Below, in pieces: positions 26,997 through 35,896 of a DNA stretch of 51,337 bases (the first letter of the stretch is position 1; the number at the start of each line of letters is the position of its first letter). This stretch comes from Kutzneria sp. 744 (GTDB lineage: Bacteria; Actinomycetota; Actinomycetes; Mycobacteriales; Pseudonocardiaceae): positions 10,364,809-10,416,145 of the forward strand of contig NZ_KK037166.1 of assembly GCF_000568255.1 (NCBI RefSeq), in the 5' to 3' direction. The notes under the pieces are model-generated. The model saw nothing but the letters and a program-made list of their open reading frames with translations. It did not search any database and was not told the DNA's origin. The translations under genes and the position numbers were made by a program.

Positions 26997-27881
26997 TCAG
27001 CTCGCGGAGTGGGCGTTCTCGGTGGCGGCCCAGGAGGCGAGCAGCCGCAGGCTCTCCTCGGAAGATGAGGCAGGCTCGGCAGTGTAGATGGTGAGGGTGA
27101 GCCCGGGTTCGGCGGCCATTTCCAAACCCTCGTAGGCAAGGGTCAGGTCGCCGACCACGGAGTGGTGGAATCGCTTCACGCCAGTTCCGTGATGGCGGAC
27201 ATTGTGCGCGCCCCACCGGATCCGGAAGGCGTCGCTGAGAGTGGACAGTTCACCGACGAGGTCGTGCAGGTCCTTGTCGTGAGGGGCGCGGCCGGCCTCG
27301 GTGCGCAGGATCGCGACGGTGATGTCGGCCGCCTGGTCCCAGTCGAGGTAGAAGCTGTGGGATGCCGGGTCGAGAAACTGGAACCGGGCGAGGTTCGGCG
27401 GCTGCTGACCGTCGCGCCCCGCACCGTGGTAGACGTCGTGGTAGAAGGCCCGAGCCAGCTGGTTGGCCGCGAGCAGGTCCATCCGTCCATTGCGGACGAA
27501 CGCGGGCCCCTCGGTGACCGCGTCCAGCGTCCATTGCAGACTGCGATGCGGAGTCCACTGCCTGGCGGTGCGGCGCCGAGGCCGGGTGAGCGCCTCCGTG
27601 CCGTCGGCGGCCTGCGCCAGATGGAGCAGGTGGGCGCGCTCGGCGTCGTCGAGGTGCAGCGCCCGGGCGACGGACTCCAGCACACCGGGTGAAACGCCCG
27701 CGAGGTTGCCCCGTTCGAGCTTGGCGTAGTACTCGACGCTGACATCGGCCAGCGCGGCTACCTCGCTGCGACGCAGCCCCGGCACGCGACGACGGCTGCC
27801 ACCGGGCAGCCCGGTCTGCTCCGGGGTGATCTTGGCTCGTCGCGAGACCAGGAACTCGCGGACTTCGGCGCGGTTGTCCAC
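26997..27881 (-). CDS. XRE-family regulator with MmyB-type ligand-binding domain
   Basis: 294 residues. The N-terminal helix-turn-helix carries the family signature RVPGLRRSEVAALADVSVEY followed by YAKLERGNL. The C-terminal MmyB-like PAS-related domain (about 105-275) includes NGRMDLLAANQLARAFY and FQFLDPASHSFYLDWDQAAD, ending in TIYTAEPASSSEESLRLLAS. Members usually sit divergent to an oxidoreductase and repress it; here the partner is the alcohol dehydrogenase at 28052. A perfect palindrome at 27918-27932, 37 bases before the start, is the likely operator for both genes. MmyB proteins bind fatty-acid-like ligands; the inducer here is unknown. Confidence 0.94.
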   Translation of the reverse strand: MDNRAEVREFLVSRRAKITPEQTGLPGGSRRRVPGLRRSEVAALADVSVEYYAKLERGNLAGVSPGVLESVARALHLDDAERAHLLHLAQAADGTEALTRPRRRTARQWTPHRSLQWTLDAVTEGPAFVRNGRMDLLAANQLARAFYHDVYHGAGRDGQQPPNLARFQFLDPASHSFYLDWDQAADITVAILRTEAGRAPHDKDLHDLVGELSTLSDAFRIRWGAHNVRHHGTGVKRFHHSVVGDLTLAYEGLEMAAEPGLTLTIYTAEPASSSEESLRLLASWAATENAHSAS

Positions 27882-27917
27882 GTCCCGACCGTACGCCGCG
27901 CACCCGGCCCCGTGGGA

Positions 27918-27932
27918 TGTACTGGCAGTACA
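27918..27932. promoter_or_regulatory. Perfect palindrome TGTACTGGCAGTACA, likely operator
   Basis: Seven-base arms around one G, in the 170-base divergent region between the XRE/MmyB regulator and the alcohol dehydrogenase. Location next to a regulator of a class that controls its divergent neighbour makes autoregulation and dehydrogenase repression likely. Confidence 0.65.
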
Positions 27933-28051
27933 CCCTTTGTCAGTGACTCGCTGTCGTCTCGGACCGGCGGTTACCTGGATGACGTGGTGTTCCGTCCGGG
28001 CACGAACCGCCTGGCGACCCCACCAAAATCACCATCTGTGAGGAGTCACCC

Positions 28052-29068
28052 ATGCGCGGCGCAGTCATCCACGCTCCCGGCGACGTCAGGCTGGAACAGC
28101 TCGACGACCCGAAGATCCTGCATCCGACCGACGCGATCATCCGCACGGTCGCCACCTGCGTGTGCGGCTCGGACCTGTGGCCCTACCGCGGCCTGGAGCC
28201 CGTCGCCGAGCCGCACCCGATGGGCCACGAGTACGTCGGCATCGTCGAGGAGACCGGCGACGAGGTCACCGCCGTCCGGCCCGGCCAGTTCGTGGTCGGC
28301 TCCTTCGCCACCTCGGACAACACCTGCTTGAACTGCCGCAACGGCTGGCAGTCCTCCTGCCTGCACCGTGAGTTCATGACCACCTGCCAGGCCGACTACG
28401 TCCGCATTCCCCACGCCCAGGGCACTCTCGTCGCCACCGGCGAACACCCGGCCGAGGAGTTCGTGCCCAGCCTGCTCGCGACCTCCGACGTGATGGGCAC
28501 CGGCTGGTACGCCGCGCTCGCCGCCGAGGTCAAGCCCGGTTCGACGGCCGTGGTGGTCGGCGACGGCGCGGTGGGCCTGTGCGGCGTGATCGCCGCCAGG
28601 GAACTCGGCGCCGAGCGGATCATCGCGATGAGCCGCCACGACTCCCGCCAGCGGCTCGCCCGGGAGTTCGGCGCCACCGACATCGTCACGGAGCGCGGCG
28701 ACGACGGCGTCGCGCAGATCATGGATCTCACCGGGGGAATCGGCGCCGACGCGGTGCTGGAGTGCGTCGGCACGCCCGAGGCCATGCGGCAGGCCCTGCG
28801 CAGCGCACGGCCCGGCGGCAACGTCGGCTTCGTCGGCGTCCCGCACGAGGTGTCGATCGACGGGCAGCACCTGTTCTTCTCCCACGTCGGCCTGCGCGGC
28901 GGTCCCGCCCCCGTGCGCCGCTACCTGCCCGACCTCGTCGAGCGGGTGCTGTCGGGCCGAATCAACCCGGGCCAGGTCTTCGACCTCACCTTGCCGCTGG
29001 AGCAGGTCGCCGAGGGCTACCGGGCCATGGACGAACGCCGTGCCGTCAAGGCCCTGCTGCGCGGCTGA
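28052..29068 (+). CDS. Zinc-dependent alcohol dehydrogenase (MDR superfamily)
   Basis: 338 residues from ATG 28052 with GAGGAG upstream. A GroES-like domain has the catalytic-zinc residues in TCVCGSDLWPYRG and PMGHEYVGIVEE. The structural-zinc loop NTCLNCRNGWQSSCLH shows three Cys instead of the usual four. The NAD(P)-binding domain has VVVGDGAVGLCGVIAA and a segment GADAVLECVGTPEAM. Such enzymes oxidise alcohols or reduce aldehydes in the cytoplasm. It is divergent from an XRE/MmyB regulator and almost certainly controlled by it; this pair recurs in actinomycetes. Confidence 0.94.
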   Translation: MRGAVIHAPGDVRLEQLDDPKILHPTDAIIRTVATCVCGSDLWPYRGLEPVAEPHPMGHEYVGIVEETGDEVTAVRPGQFVVGSFATSDNTCLNCRNGWQSSCLHREFMTTCQADYVRIPHAQGTLVATGEHPAEEFVPSLLATSDVMGTGWYAALAAEVKPGSTAVVVGDGAVGLCGVIAARELGAERIIAMSRHDSRQRLAREFGATDIVTERGDDGVAQIMDLTGGIGADAVLECVGTPEAMRQALRSARPGGNVGFVGVPHEVSIDGQHLFFSHVGLRGGPAPVRRYLPDLVERVLSGRINPGQVFDLTLPLEQVAEGYRAMDERRAVKALLRG

Positions 29069-29196
29069 CCTTGTCGGTGGGGCTCGTCCAGGTCGACGGC
29101 CGTGCCGCGCGGCCACCACGCGTCCGGCAAGATCGTTTCGGTTCGCCTGATCGGGGGTATTCGCGGGGCCAGCCAGGACCGGACCGGGAGGCCCCG

Positions 29197-29631
29197 ATGA
29201 CCAGCACGAACCGCCAGGACAAACCCAGCCTGCACGACCCGGCCACCATGCCCACCGACATCACCGGGCGGCTCTCGGCCTTCGACAAGTTCGCCACCCA
29301 CGCCGACCACTTCGCCTCCCGCGCCTGGTTCTTCGCGTTCTGCGTGGTGCTGGTCGTGGTCTGGGCGCCGTCGTTCTTCCTCTTCGGCAGCATCGACACC
29401 TGGCAGCTGATCATCAACACCGTCACCACGATCGTGACGTTCCTGCTCGTGGCGCTGTTGCAGAACACCCAGAAACGCGCCGACGACGCGGTGCAGCACA
29501 AGCTCAACGCGATCGCGGAGGGCCTGGCCACCCTCATGGGCCACGTCGCCGGCCAGGACAACGCCGACCTGCGCCGCGACTCCCACGAACTGCGCGCCGC
29601 GGTCGGTCTGGAAGACCGCGAAGGATCCTGA
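29197..29631 (+). CDS. Low-affinity iron permease-like small membrane protein
   Basis: 144 residues from ATG 29197 (GGGAG upstream). After a polar N-terminus there is FDKFATHADHFASRAWFFAF, then two membrane helices (about 49-67 and 70-92, including VVLVVVWAPSFFLF and INTVTTIVTFLLVALLQNTQ). An amphipathic C-terminal segment follows (DAVQHKLNAIAEGLATLMGH, later LEDREGS). The pattern WxxINTxTTIxTFLxVxLxQNTQ is the hallmark of the low-affinity iron permease family (PF04120), named after yeast Fet4 relatives. Bacterial members are short and their transport activity is not proven. A hairpin terminator follows. Confidence 0.88.
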   Translation: MTSTNRQDKPSLHDPATMPTDITGRLSAFDKFATHADHFASRAWFFAFCVVLVVVWAPSFFLFGSIDTWQLIINTVTTIVTFLLVALLQNTQKRADDAVQHKLNAIAEGLATLMGHVAGQDNADLRRDSHELRAAVGLEDREGS

Positions 29632-29649
29632 GCCGCTGCCGCTGCCGCT

Positions 29650-29679
29650 GCGCCGGCCGCCTGTGGGCACGGCCGGCGC
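29650..29679. terminator. Hairpin between convergent genes
   Basis: GCGCCGGCCG (29650-29659) pairs perfectly with CGGCCGGCGC (29670-29679) around a 10-base loop. It lies between the iron permease-like gene and the convergent NHL protein gene and can act on both. Confidence 0.8.
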
Positions 29680-29724
29680 ATCCCGGCACCAGCGTGCCCG
29701 TGGCGGGCCACCGCTGGGAGCGTT

Positions 29725-30675
29725 CTACCGGCTGACGAGTTGCAGGGCCGGCTGGGTGCCGAAGTAGGCGGCGCTGGTCACGTACACCGCGTCGTGCGGG
29801 GCGAACGCCACGGCGGTCGGGTTCTGGATGTCGCCGTGGTCTTTGTCCGCGAGAATCGTGATCGGCCCGTCGCCGGCGAACCGGACCACCTGGTCGGCGA
29901 AGTTCAGCGCGGCGGTGACCACGCCGCATTCGTCGATGACGAAGTCGTCGATGCCCAGGCCGGACCGGACCACGACCGGAAGCCCGGCGGCGTGCTGGCC
30001 GATCGGGATGCGCAGCAGCACGCCACGGGAGCTGTTCGCGGCGTAGAGGACTCCGCTGCGCAGCTTGAGGCCGTTGACGCCGGGTATCTCCACGCCGTGG
30101 TACGTCGCGCCGGTGGGGGCGAGCATGGGCGAGGACAACCATGTTGTCGCGGTGTCCGTGCCGGGTGCGACTCGAAGGATCACGCCGCCGAACGAGTCGG
30201 CGACGTAGAGGGTGCCGTCGGTGGCGAAGACGACGCCGTTCGGAAACGCCTGTGTGGACAAGGCAATGCGCCGCGTGGGTGTGCCCGTGCCGGCGAAGGC
30301 GCTCAGCGGCACGATCCAGATCCCGGCGACGGCCGGATCGGCGGAGGACAACCCCACGGCGAGTCGGTCCGGTCGCAGCGGGTCTATCGCCACGCCGGTC
30401 GCCTGCCCGGCGGGCAGCGTCACGACCGCCCGGCTGCCGTCGCCGTGGACGGCCACGACGGCGTGCGCGTACAGCCAGGTGACGTAGACGGTGCCGTCGG
30501 GGCCGACGATCAGGTTCTCGGGGTTCTGTCCGCTGCCGGCGTCGAAGGACGCGACAACCCGTACCCCCGAGGACGCGGCGGCCGGACCCGCCGCAGCGAC
30601 GAGCACGGCCAGGACGGTGGCGATCGTGGCGACCGCACGGTGTCTCCACGATGATCTGATGGTGATCGGGGACAA
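29725..30675 (-). CDS. Secreted NHL/SMP-30-like beta-propeller protein
   Basis: 316 residues from TTG 30675, chosen because GAAGGAGAACGAC precedes it at the right distance and a signal peptide follows (RHRAVATIATVLAVLVAAAG, ending AAAS). The rest is a six-bladed propeller of the NHL/gluconolactonase type, seen as repeats such as PENLIVGPDGTVYVTWLYAH, FPNGVVFATDGTLYVADSFG, PGVNGLKLRSGVLYAANSS and NPTAVAFAPHDAVYVTSAAY. These proteins include lactonases and ligand-binding propellers; metal-binding residues of a lactonase cannot be assigned by eye. Follows the RibD/DHFR-like gene on the same strand at 78 bases, possibly with its own promoter. Confidence 0.85.
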   Translation of the reverse strand: MSPITIRSSWRHRAVATIATVLAVLVAAAGPAAASSGVRVVASFDAGSGQNPENLIVGPDGTVYVTWLYAHAVVAVHGDGSRAVVTLPAGQATGVAIDPLRPDRLAVGLSSADPAVAGIWIVPLSAFAGTGTPTRRIALSTQAFPNGVVFATDGTLYVADSFGGVILRVAPGTDTATTWLSSPMLAPTGATYHGVEIPGVNGLKLRSGVLYAANSSRGVLLRIPIGQHAAGLPVVVRSGLGIDDFVIDECGVVTAALNFADQVVRFAGDGPITILADKDHGDIQNPTAVAFAPHDAVYVTSAAYFGTQPALQLVSR

Positions 30676-30753
30676 AGTCGTTCTCCTTCAGGTGGGGTGC
30701 GTTCGACCACCCGGTGGGGACGCGCCCGCCGACGCATCCCACCGGATGGTCGC

Positions 30754-31347
30754 TCACTCGGCCGGGCGCTCGGCGCCTCGGACGCGCTGGTAGGTGAGGT
30801 GGGTGAGGCTGTCGCCGACGGTGCGCACGTCGACCAGCCGCATCTGCTTGTGATTGCTGGTCCGGCCGAACAGGCGCTCGCCCACCCCCATCACCAGCGG
30901 AAACACCACCAGCCGCAGCTCATCGACAAGGTCGTGCTCGACCAGCGTGTGCATGAGCCGGGTACTGGCGTAGACGCGCATCTCACCGGGCACGGTGCGC
31001 TTGAGCGCCGCGACCGAGTCCACGACGTCACCGGCGAGCACCGTCGAGTTGGTCCAGTCGGGATCGGCGAGGGCGGTCGAGACGACGAACTTGGGCAGGC
31101 TGTTCAACCGGTCCGCCAACGCGCCGGTGCGCGATGGATACCGCGCGGCGAAATACTCGTAGCTGCGACGCCCCAGCAGCACGGCCTGCGCGCCCAGCGC
31201 GTCGTCCGTGATCATCTTGTACCACGCCTCGCGGTCGGCCGGACCGAGCCCGGCGCGCCAGTCGTCGCGGCTGACCCCCTCCTCGGCGGTCGGGTCCTGG
31301 GTGACTCCGTCGAGCGAGATGTTCTCGAAGGCGACGATCGTGCCCAT
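30754..31347 (-). CDS. RibD C-terminal/dihydrofolate reductase-like protein
   Basis: 197 residues from ATG 31347 (AGAGGAGC upstream). It begins GTIVAFENISLDGVTQDP, the usual start of the DHFR-like fold of this family, and continues with AVLLGRRSYEYFAARYPSR (nucleotide-binding loop) and KFVVSTALADPDWTNSTVL. The segments MRVYASTRLMHTLVEHDLVD and LRLVVFPLVMGVGERLF follow. These proteins bind NADPH and reduce unidentified substrates; they are not the folate enzyme. It is divergent from an ECF sigma factor, a pairing often seen in actinomycetes, and the two are probably co-regulated. Confidence 0.92.
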   Translation of the reverse strand: MGTIVAFENISLDGVTQDPTAEEGVSRDDWRAGLGPADREAWYKMITDDALGAQAVLLGRRSYEYFAARYPSRTGALADRLNSLPKFVVSTALADPDWTNSTVLAGDVVDSVAALKRTVPGEMRVYASTRLMHTLVEHDLVDELRLVVFPLVMGVGERLFGRTSNHKQMRLVDVRTVGDSLTHLTYQRVRGAERPAE

Positions 31348-31501
31348 GTCGGTGCTCCTCTGCTCCGCGGTCGGACTCCTCGACGAGATAGACACCGCGA
31401 GGTCGGCGAGACTGGGCGCTCGGCGGCCGCCCAGTTCCGTGGTCGACCGGTGTCCATATCCGAAGGAAGTGCCGTGTGCGGCGGGAGAGGGTGACACGAG
31501 C

Positions 31502-32497
31502 GTGGTGACCGACGATCTGACGTCAAGGGCGCGGGCCGGGGACGGCGAGGCGTTCGCGGCACTGATCCAGCCGTACCGTAAGGAGTTGCAGGTGCACTGC
31601 TACCGGATGCTCGGCTCGATGCAGGAAGCCGAGGACATCCTGCAGGACACGCTGCTGGCCGCCTGGCAGGGTCTCGGTGGCTTCGAGGAACGTGCCTCGA
31701 TCCGCACCTGGCTGTACCGGATCGCCACCAACCGGTGTCTCAACGCGCGTCGCTCGACAAGTCGACGCCAGGCCAGGGAATGGAACGTGCCCGACGTCGA
31801 ACCGCCCGAGCCGACCCGGCTCGGCGAGGTCGTCTGGCTGCAGCCGTGTCCCGACACCCTGCTCGACACACCGCTCGGGCCGGAGGCCCGCTACGAGCAG
31901 ACCGAGTCGATCTCGCTGGCGTTCGTCACCGCGTTGCAGGCGCTGCCGCCGCGCCAGGTTGCCGTGCTCGTGCTGCGTGACGTGCTCGGATTCCCCGCGG
32001 CCGAGGTGGCCGCGATGCTGGACTCGACGGTCGACTCGGTCACCAGCGCCCTCAAACGGGCCCGGGTCACCCTGCCCCGCCGCCCGGCCGCCGACCACCA
32101 GCCGCCCACACCCGGCTCAGCCGCCGAGGGCGCGGTGGTGGCGAAGTTCGTCCGCGCGTGGGAGTCCGCCGATCTCGACGCCCTGGTGGAGCTGCTGACC
32201 GACGACGTGTTCATCTCGATGCCGCCGATACCGCTGGAGTACGAGGGCCGAGAGCCCGCCGCCCGCTTCTGCGCCAGCGTCTTCCGCGCCGGCCGCAGGT
32301 TCGACCTCGTGCCGACCCGAGCCAACGGCCAACCCGCGTTCGGCGCGTACCTGCGCGCCTCCAACGGCATCAGCCACGGCACCAGCCTTTACGTGCTCAC
32401 GCTCGCCGGCGCCCGCATCAGCGCCATGACCGCATTCGACAGCAGCGTGCTTCCCCGGTTCGGCCTGCCCCGCTCACTCCCGAGCCGAGACACCTGA
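31502..32497 (+). CDS. ECF sigma factor with SnoaL-like C-terminal domain
   Basis: 331 residues from GTG 31502 (a second GTG follows at 31505; GGGAGAGGG is upstream). Region sigma2 is LIQPYRKELQVHCYRMLGSM followed by QEAEDILQDTLLAAWQGL; region sigma4 is ALQALPPRQVAVLVLRDVLG followed by FPAAEVAAMLDSTVDSVTSA. After these comes a SnoaL/NTF2-like domain (about 215-325, with WESADLDALVELLTDDVFIS), as in SigJ-like ECF41/ECF-G type factors, where the extension regulates activity in place of a separate anti-sigma factor. The inducing signal and regulon are unknown; the divergent DHFR-like gene is a candidate target. Confidence 0.94.
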   Translation: MVTDDLTSRARAGDGEAFAALIQPYRKELQVHCYRMLGSMQEAEDILQDTLLAAWQGLGGFEERASIRTWLYRIATNRCLNARRSTSRRQAREWNVPDVEPPEPTRLGEVVWLQPCPDTLLDTPLGPEARYEQTESISLAFVTALQALPPRQVAVLVLRDVLGFPAAEVAAMLDSTVDSVTSALKRARVTLPRRPAADHQPPTPGSAAEGAVVAKFVRAWESADLDALVELLTDDVFISMPPIPLEYEGREPAARFCASVFRAGRRFDLVPTRANGQPAFGAYLRASNGISHGTSLYVLTLAGARISAMTAFDSSVLPRFGLPRSLPSRDT

Positions 32498-32542
32498 CCC
32501 TGTCGACGAGCGTGCGCATCACGGACAACGGTCCTCGGGGAG

Positions 32543-33331
32543 TTACGTCGGCTTGCGGCCCCATGCGGTGATCATCGGTGCGAGCATGAGGTGGAGATCG
32601 CCGCCGGCGAGGTTCGCGAGGTGTGTCTCGATCTCCTCGGCGGTCGCCAGTCCAGCGGCCAACAGCTGGTCGCGGACGTGCTGGATCGTGGCCGCTTCGA
32701 GGGTGGCGCAGGCGGGTGATCCGATCGGGAAGTAGGCCTCCGCGCTGACGTCTTCCAGATCTGACTCACGCAGCAGCCTGGGCAGCGTGCGACCGTACGC
32801 GAGGTCTGCGCCGCGCTCGGCCATCAGCGCGCGGATTCGGGCGCGCAGTCGGTTCGCCAGTTCTTCGGCGGGGCCGCGTTCGTCCGGACAGGCAAGCGGC
32901 TGCATCGCGGGGTCCGCATCCTCGATCACCAGCCATCCGCCGGGCCTGAGCGCATCGATCATGACTCGCAGCGCGGCCGCGCGGTCCTTCAGATGGACCA
33001 GCACCAGTCGGGCGTGGACCAGGTCGAACGTCTCCGCCGGCGGCGGGTCGCCTGTCACGTCATGACGCCGTACTTCCAGCACACCGCCCGCTGCGGGCTC
33101 GGTCCACGAGACGTCGATGTCGGTGGCCAGCACCCGGCCGCCGGGCCCCACCCGCTGCGCCAGGCCGTACGGCACCGAGACGCCGCCGGCGCCGACCTCC
33201 CAACACCGCCATCCTTCGCCGAGACCCACGTCGTCGAGGTGGCGAAACGTCCAGGGGTCGAACAGCTCGGCGAGCGCTTCGAACCTTTCGCCCGCTTCCG
33301 GGCGGCGGTTGTCGAGCAGGTAACGGTTCAC
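32543..33331 (-). CDS. Class I SAM-dependent methyltransferase
   Basis: 262 residues from GTG 33331; upstream codons in the same frame lack a better start. The SAM-binding core is CWEVGAGGVSVPYGLAQRVG (motif I), ATDIDVSW (acidic residue), RHDVTGDPPPAETFDLVHAR (motif post II), and LRPGGWLVIEDADP (motif III). A C-terminal helical cap with LPRLLRESDLEDVSAEAYFP resembles small-molecule methyltransferases of the UbiE/SmtA-like group. The substrate is unknown. Convergent with the sigma factor gene (45 bases apart) and downstream of the carbohydrate-active pair on the same strand, at 35 bases. Confidence 0.88.
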   Translation of the reverse strand: MNRYLLDNRRPEAGERFEALAELFDPWTFRHLDDVGLGEGWRCWEVGAGGVSVPYGLAQRVGPGGRVLATDIDVSWTEPAAGGVLEVRRHDVTGDPPPAETFDLVHARLVLVHLKDRAAALRVMIDALRPGGWLVIEDADPAMQPLACPDERGPAEELANRLRARIRALMAERGADLAYGRTLPRLLRESDLEDVSAEAYFPIGSPACATLEAATIQHVRDQLLAAGLATAEEIETHLANLAGGDLHLMLAPMITAWGRKPT

Positions 33332-33366
33332 GGCAACAGCATACGAGCGGTCCCGCTCAGGCTCAT

Positions 33367-35895
33367 TCAGCTCGTCGGCGGAAAATGGTGCAGTCCAGTG
33401 TGGTTGCTGGGTGCGCCGGCGATCTGACTGAAGCCTGGCCGGTCGGCCGGCTCCAGCCGCCAGAGATGATCGGTCGTGCCGTTGTCGTGGAACTGAACTG
33501 CGGGCGCGCTGTCCTGTGTGGACATGTTCGACACGCCCAGCAACAGGCCGCTGTTGAGGTTGCGGAGCTGGAACTGGCCGCCGCCGGTGTCGATCAGATT
33601 CCACAGGTGGTCGGTCGTGCCGTTGTCGTGGAACTGAACCGCGGGCGCACTGTCCCGTGTGGACATGTTTGACACACCCAGCAGCAGGCCGCTGTTGACG
33701 TTCTGGATCTTGTACTGGCCGCCGCCGGCCGGCGTCAGACGCCACAGGTGATCGGCGGTGCCGTTGTCGTGGAACTGGACCACCTGGGCGCCGTCCTGGG
33801 TGGACATCTGGTCGACGCCGAGCAGCAAACCGCTGTTGACGTTCTGAATGTGGAACACCGGCGGACTCCACACCTCGAACTCCTGCAGGCCCCAGCCGGT
33901 GCCGCCACCACGGTTGGGGGCGACGACCCGCAACCGGTCGGTGCTCAGCGCCGGGAAGGTGACCTCGTCGGACTGCCGGACCTGGCCGGGCACGGTGGCC
34001 CAGCCGTTGCCGGTGTCGTACTGAAGGTCGTACGACACCGGCGAACGCACGCCGCCACCGTCGTCGTAGAAGGTGAGGCGGACGTCGCTCACCGACACTG
34101 TGCGTTGGAAATCGACGCCGTAGTAGTCGCTGGCGTTGGGGGAGGCGTAGCTCGTCCAGCGGCTGTTCTCGGGGATGCCGGTGCGGTAGACGATGCCGTC
34201 GATCGCGTTCCAGGCGTTGTCGTACGGGGAGGTGTAGGACGCGAACGGCTGCGGACCGCTCGCGAAACGCTGGCCGTTGGCGGCGATGTCGACCAGACCG
34301 GAGGCAGGCTGGGTGATCGCCGGCCCGACGGGAACGGTCACCGCCCTCGGCGTCGGCGAGGACGCCACCTGGCGGCCGTCGACATACACGTGCATGCCCG
34401 CGCCCTGGTGATACCGAGAACCGGTGCGGTCCCACAGCACCGTGACGTCGTGGCCGTGGTACGGGGTGTTCTCCAGCGCGAAGTAGTCCCAACCGGACGG
34501 GGCCAGGGGCTTGATCGTCAGGGTGTTCCCGGCCTGGCCGCGCAGACCGATCAGACCGGAGATGACGTTGTCGTTGAAGGTGGAGTGGTTGTAGTCCTCG
34601 CTGTGGTCGTACGAGTCGTAGATCCACGTGGGCTGGTCCGGGTCGTGCGCCTCGGCCACGTACGGCTGTCCGTTGCGGTACTGGGTGGCCGCGTAGGTGT
34701 GCAACATCGACACGTAGTCGCCGGCGGTGATGATCGACTGTGCGGGGTAGTCGTCCAGCAGGTTGGCCACTCCGGTCAGCGTCTGCGAGGTCTCGTACGG
34801 CCAGGACGGACCGTCCCAACGGCAGCATTGGGCCGCCTCGTGCATGAACCACCGACTGCGCCGCTCGGTGGTCGTCGGCCCGTACGCGGCGGCGAAGCCG
34901 TTGGGGTCCTTCAACTGCGCGAACGCCGAGGAGTCGGATGCTGCCGGCATGTCGAACATCCACGGCACGAAGCCCATCTCCTCGCGCGTGTCCAGCAGCG
35001 CGTGGGAGGGGTTGTCGTCCCGTGGCATGTCATAGAAGAACTGGCGGCCCGGATCCCACAGGTGGGTCTGCGTCGCCGCCCGCAGGGCCGAGGCGCGGCG
35101 AGTGAAGTCGGCGGCTGTCGCGGTGTCGCCGGCCAGCCCGGCGATCTGGGCGATGGCCATGGCGTCGCCGTACTGATAGGCGTTGATGGTCGGCCGGAAG
35201 CCGGCGCCGCCGTGGTACGGATCGCTGGACTCGTACGAGGACGGCGAGTACTCGGTGGCATCCCAGACCGGCACCTGCCAGTACAGGCCGAGGCCGCTGT
35301 CGAAGTGATCGGCCCACCCGTCGTACTGCCGGATCAACGCCTGCCGCTCGGCGGTGGTGAAGCCGGCGTCACCGGCCGCGAGGTACTGCTGCCACACCGC
35401 GCTCGCCGCCCAGAAACTGTACTCGTGCGCCCAGTCGCCGGTGTCGGGGTTGACGCCGTCGGTGCGGGGCTTGGCGAACTGGCCCGGGCCGTTGAGCCAG
35501 TAGTCGATGTCGTCCTTGGTGTACTGCTGGTTCCGCAGCCAGCGGCCCTCGGTGATCTGGTGCCCGGCCGCCGCCACGACGCCCCCGTAGGGGGCGCCGT
35601 AACCGACCGGCTGGAGGAACTCGTTGGCCAGCCATCCGTATTCCGGTCCGGTGTAGACCAGATGCTCCTTGTAGGTCTGCCAACGGTAGTAGTAGACGTC
35701 CTGGATCTGCTTGTCCGGCACCTCCAGGCACGGGATGTTGGCTTCGTACCAACCGGGATCCTCAACCGAACCGAGTAGTGCGGTGTGGTCGAGGAAAGTG
35801 GTCGCCGCGGCCGAACCGCCGACGGCGGGGGCGGCCGGCGCGGCGACGGCGAGCAGCGCCACGGCCGCGGCCGTGGCCCACCCTGCCCGCCTCAT
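33367..35895 (-). CDS. Secreted MGH1-like glycoside hydrolase with F5/8-type and ricin-type domains
   Basis: 842 residues from ATG 35895, which directly follows the previous stop (TGACATG) with GGAAAG as ribosome site; a signal peptide follows (RRAGWATAAAVALLAVAAPA). The catalytic part (about 40-500) is an (alpha/alpha)6 barrel of the GH63-related MGH1 type, with YYYRWQTYKEHLVYTGPEYG, SFWAASAVWQQYLA, DGWADHFDSGLGLYWQVPVW and RWDGPSWPYETSQTLTGVAN. A discoidin-like beta domain follows (about 560-695, ASYTSPYDNAWNAIDGIVYR), then a ricin trefoil (about 700-830) with three near-identical repeats. It likely binds and hydrolyses an unidentified glycan outside the cell. Co-transcribed with the glutaminase-like protein upstream. 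Confidence 0.88.
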   Translation of the reverse strand: MRRAGWATAAAVALLAVAAPAAPAVGGSAAATTFLDHTALLGSVEDPGWYEANIPCLEVPDKQIQDVYYYRWQTYKEHLVYTGPEYGWLANEFLQPVGYGAPYGGVVAAAGHQITEGRWLRNQQYTKDDIDYWLNGPGQFAKPRTDGVNPDTGDWAHEYSFWAASAVWQQYLAAGDAGFTTAERQALIRQYDGWADHFDSGLGLYWQVPVWDATEYSPSSYESSDPYHGGAGFRPTINAYQYGDAMAIAQIAGLAGDTATAADFTRRASALRAATQTHLWDPGRQFFYDMPRDDNPSHALLDTREEMGFVPWMFDMPAASDSSAFAQLKDPNGFAAAYGPTTTERRSRWFMHEAAQCCRWDGPSWPYETSQTLTGVANLLDDYPAQSIITAGDYVSMLHTYAATQYRNGQPYVAEAHDPDQPTWIYDSYDHSEDYNHSTFNDNVISGLIGLRGQAGNTLTIKPLAPSGWDYFALENTPYHGHDVTVLWDRTGSRYHQGAGMHVYVDGRQVASSPTPRAVTVPVGPAITQPASGLVDIAANGQRFASGPQPFASYTSPYDNAWNAIDGIVYRTGIPENSRWTSYASPNASDYYGVDFQRTVSVSDVRLTFYDDGGGVRSPVSYDLQYDTGNGWATVPGQVRQSDEVTFPALSTDRLRVVAPNRGGGTGWGLQEFEVWSPPVFHIQNVNSGLLLGVDQMSTQDGAQVVQFHDNGTADHLWRLTPAGGGQYKIQNVNSGLLLGVSNMSTRDSAPAVQFHDNGTTDHLWNLIDTGGGQFQLRNLNSGLLLGVSNMSTQDSAPAVQFHDNGTTDHLWRLEPADRPGFSQIAGAPSNHTGLHHFPPTS
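33430..33852. repeat. Three 141-base repeats encoding the ricin trefoil
   Basis: The word GTGCCGTTGTCGTGGAACTG recurs at 33476, 33617 and 33758, exactly 141 bases (47 codons) apart. Each unit encodes NSGLLLGVSNMST, then AVQFHDNGTTDHLW, with few changes. The identity is much higher than normal between the three lobes of a trefoil, which indicates recent internal duplication or gene conversion. Confidence 0.85.
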
Positions 35896-35896
35896 G

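Noticed and set aside
32543-34963. Single giant minus-strand gene that joins the methyltransferase to upstream sequence
   Set aside because: Only the last 262 codons are methyltransferase-like; the rest is a shadow frame of the MGH1-like gene.
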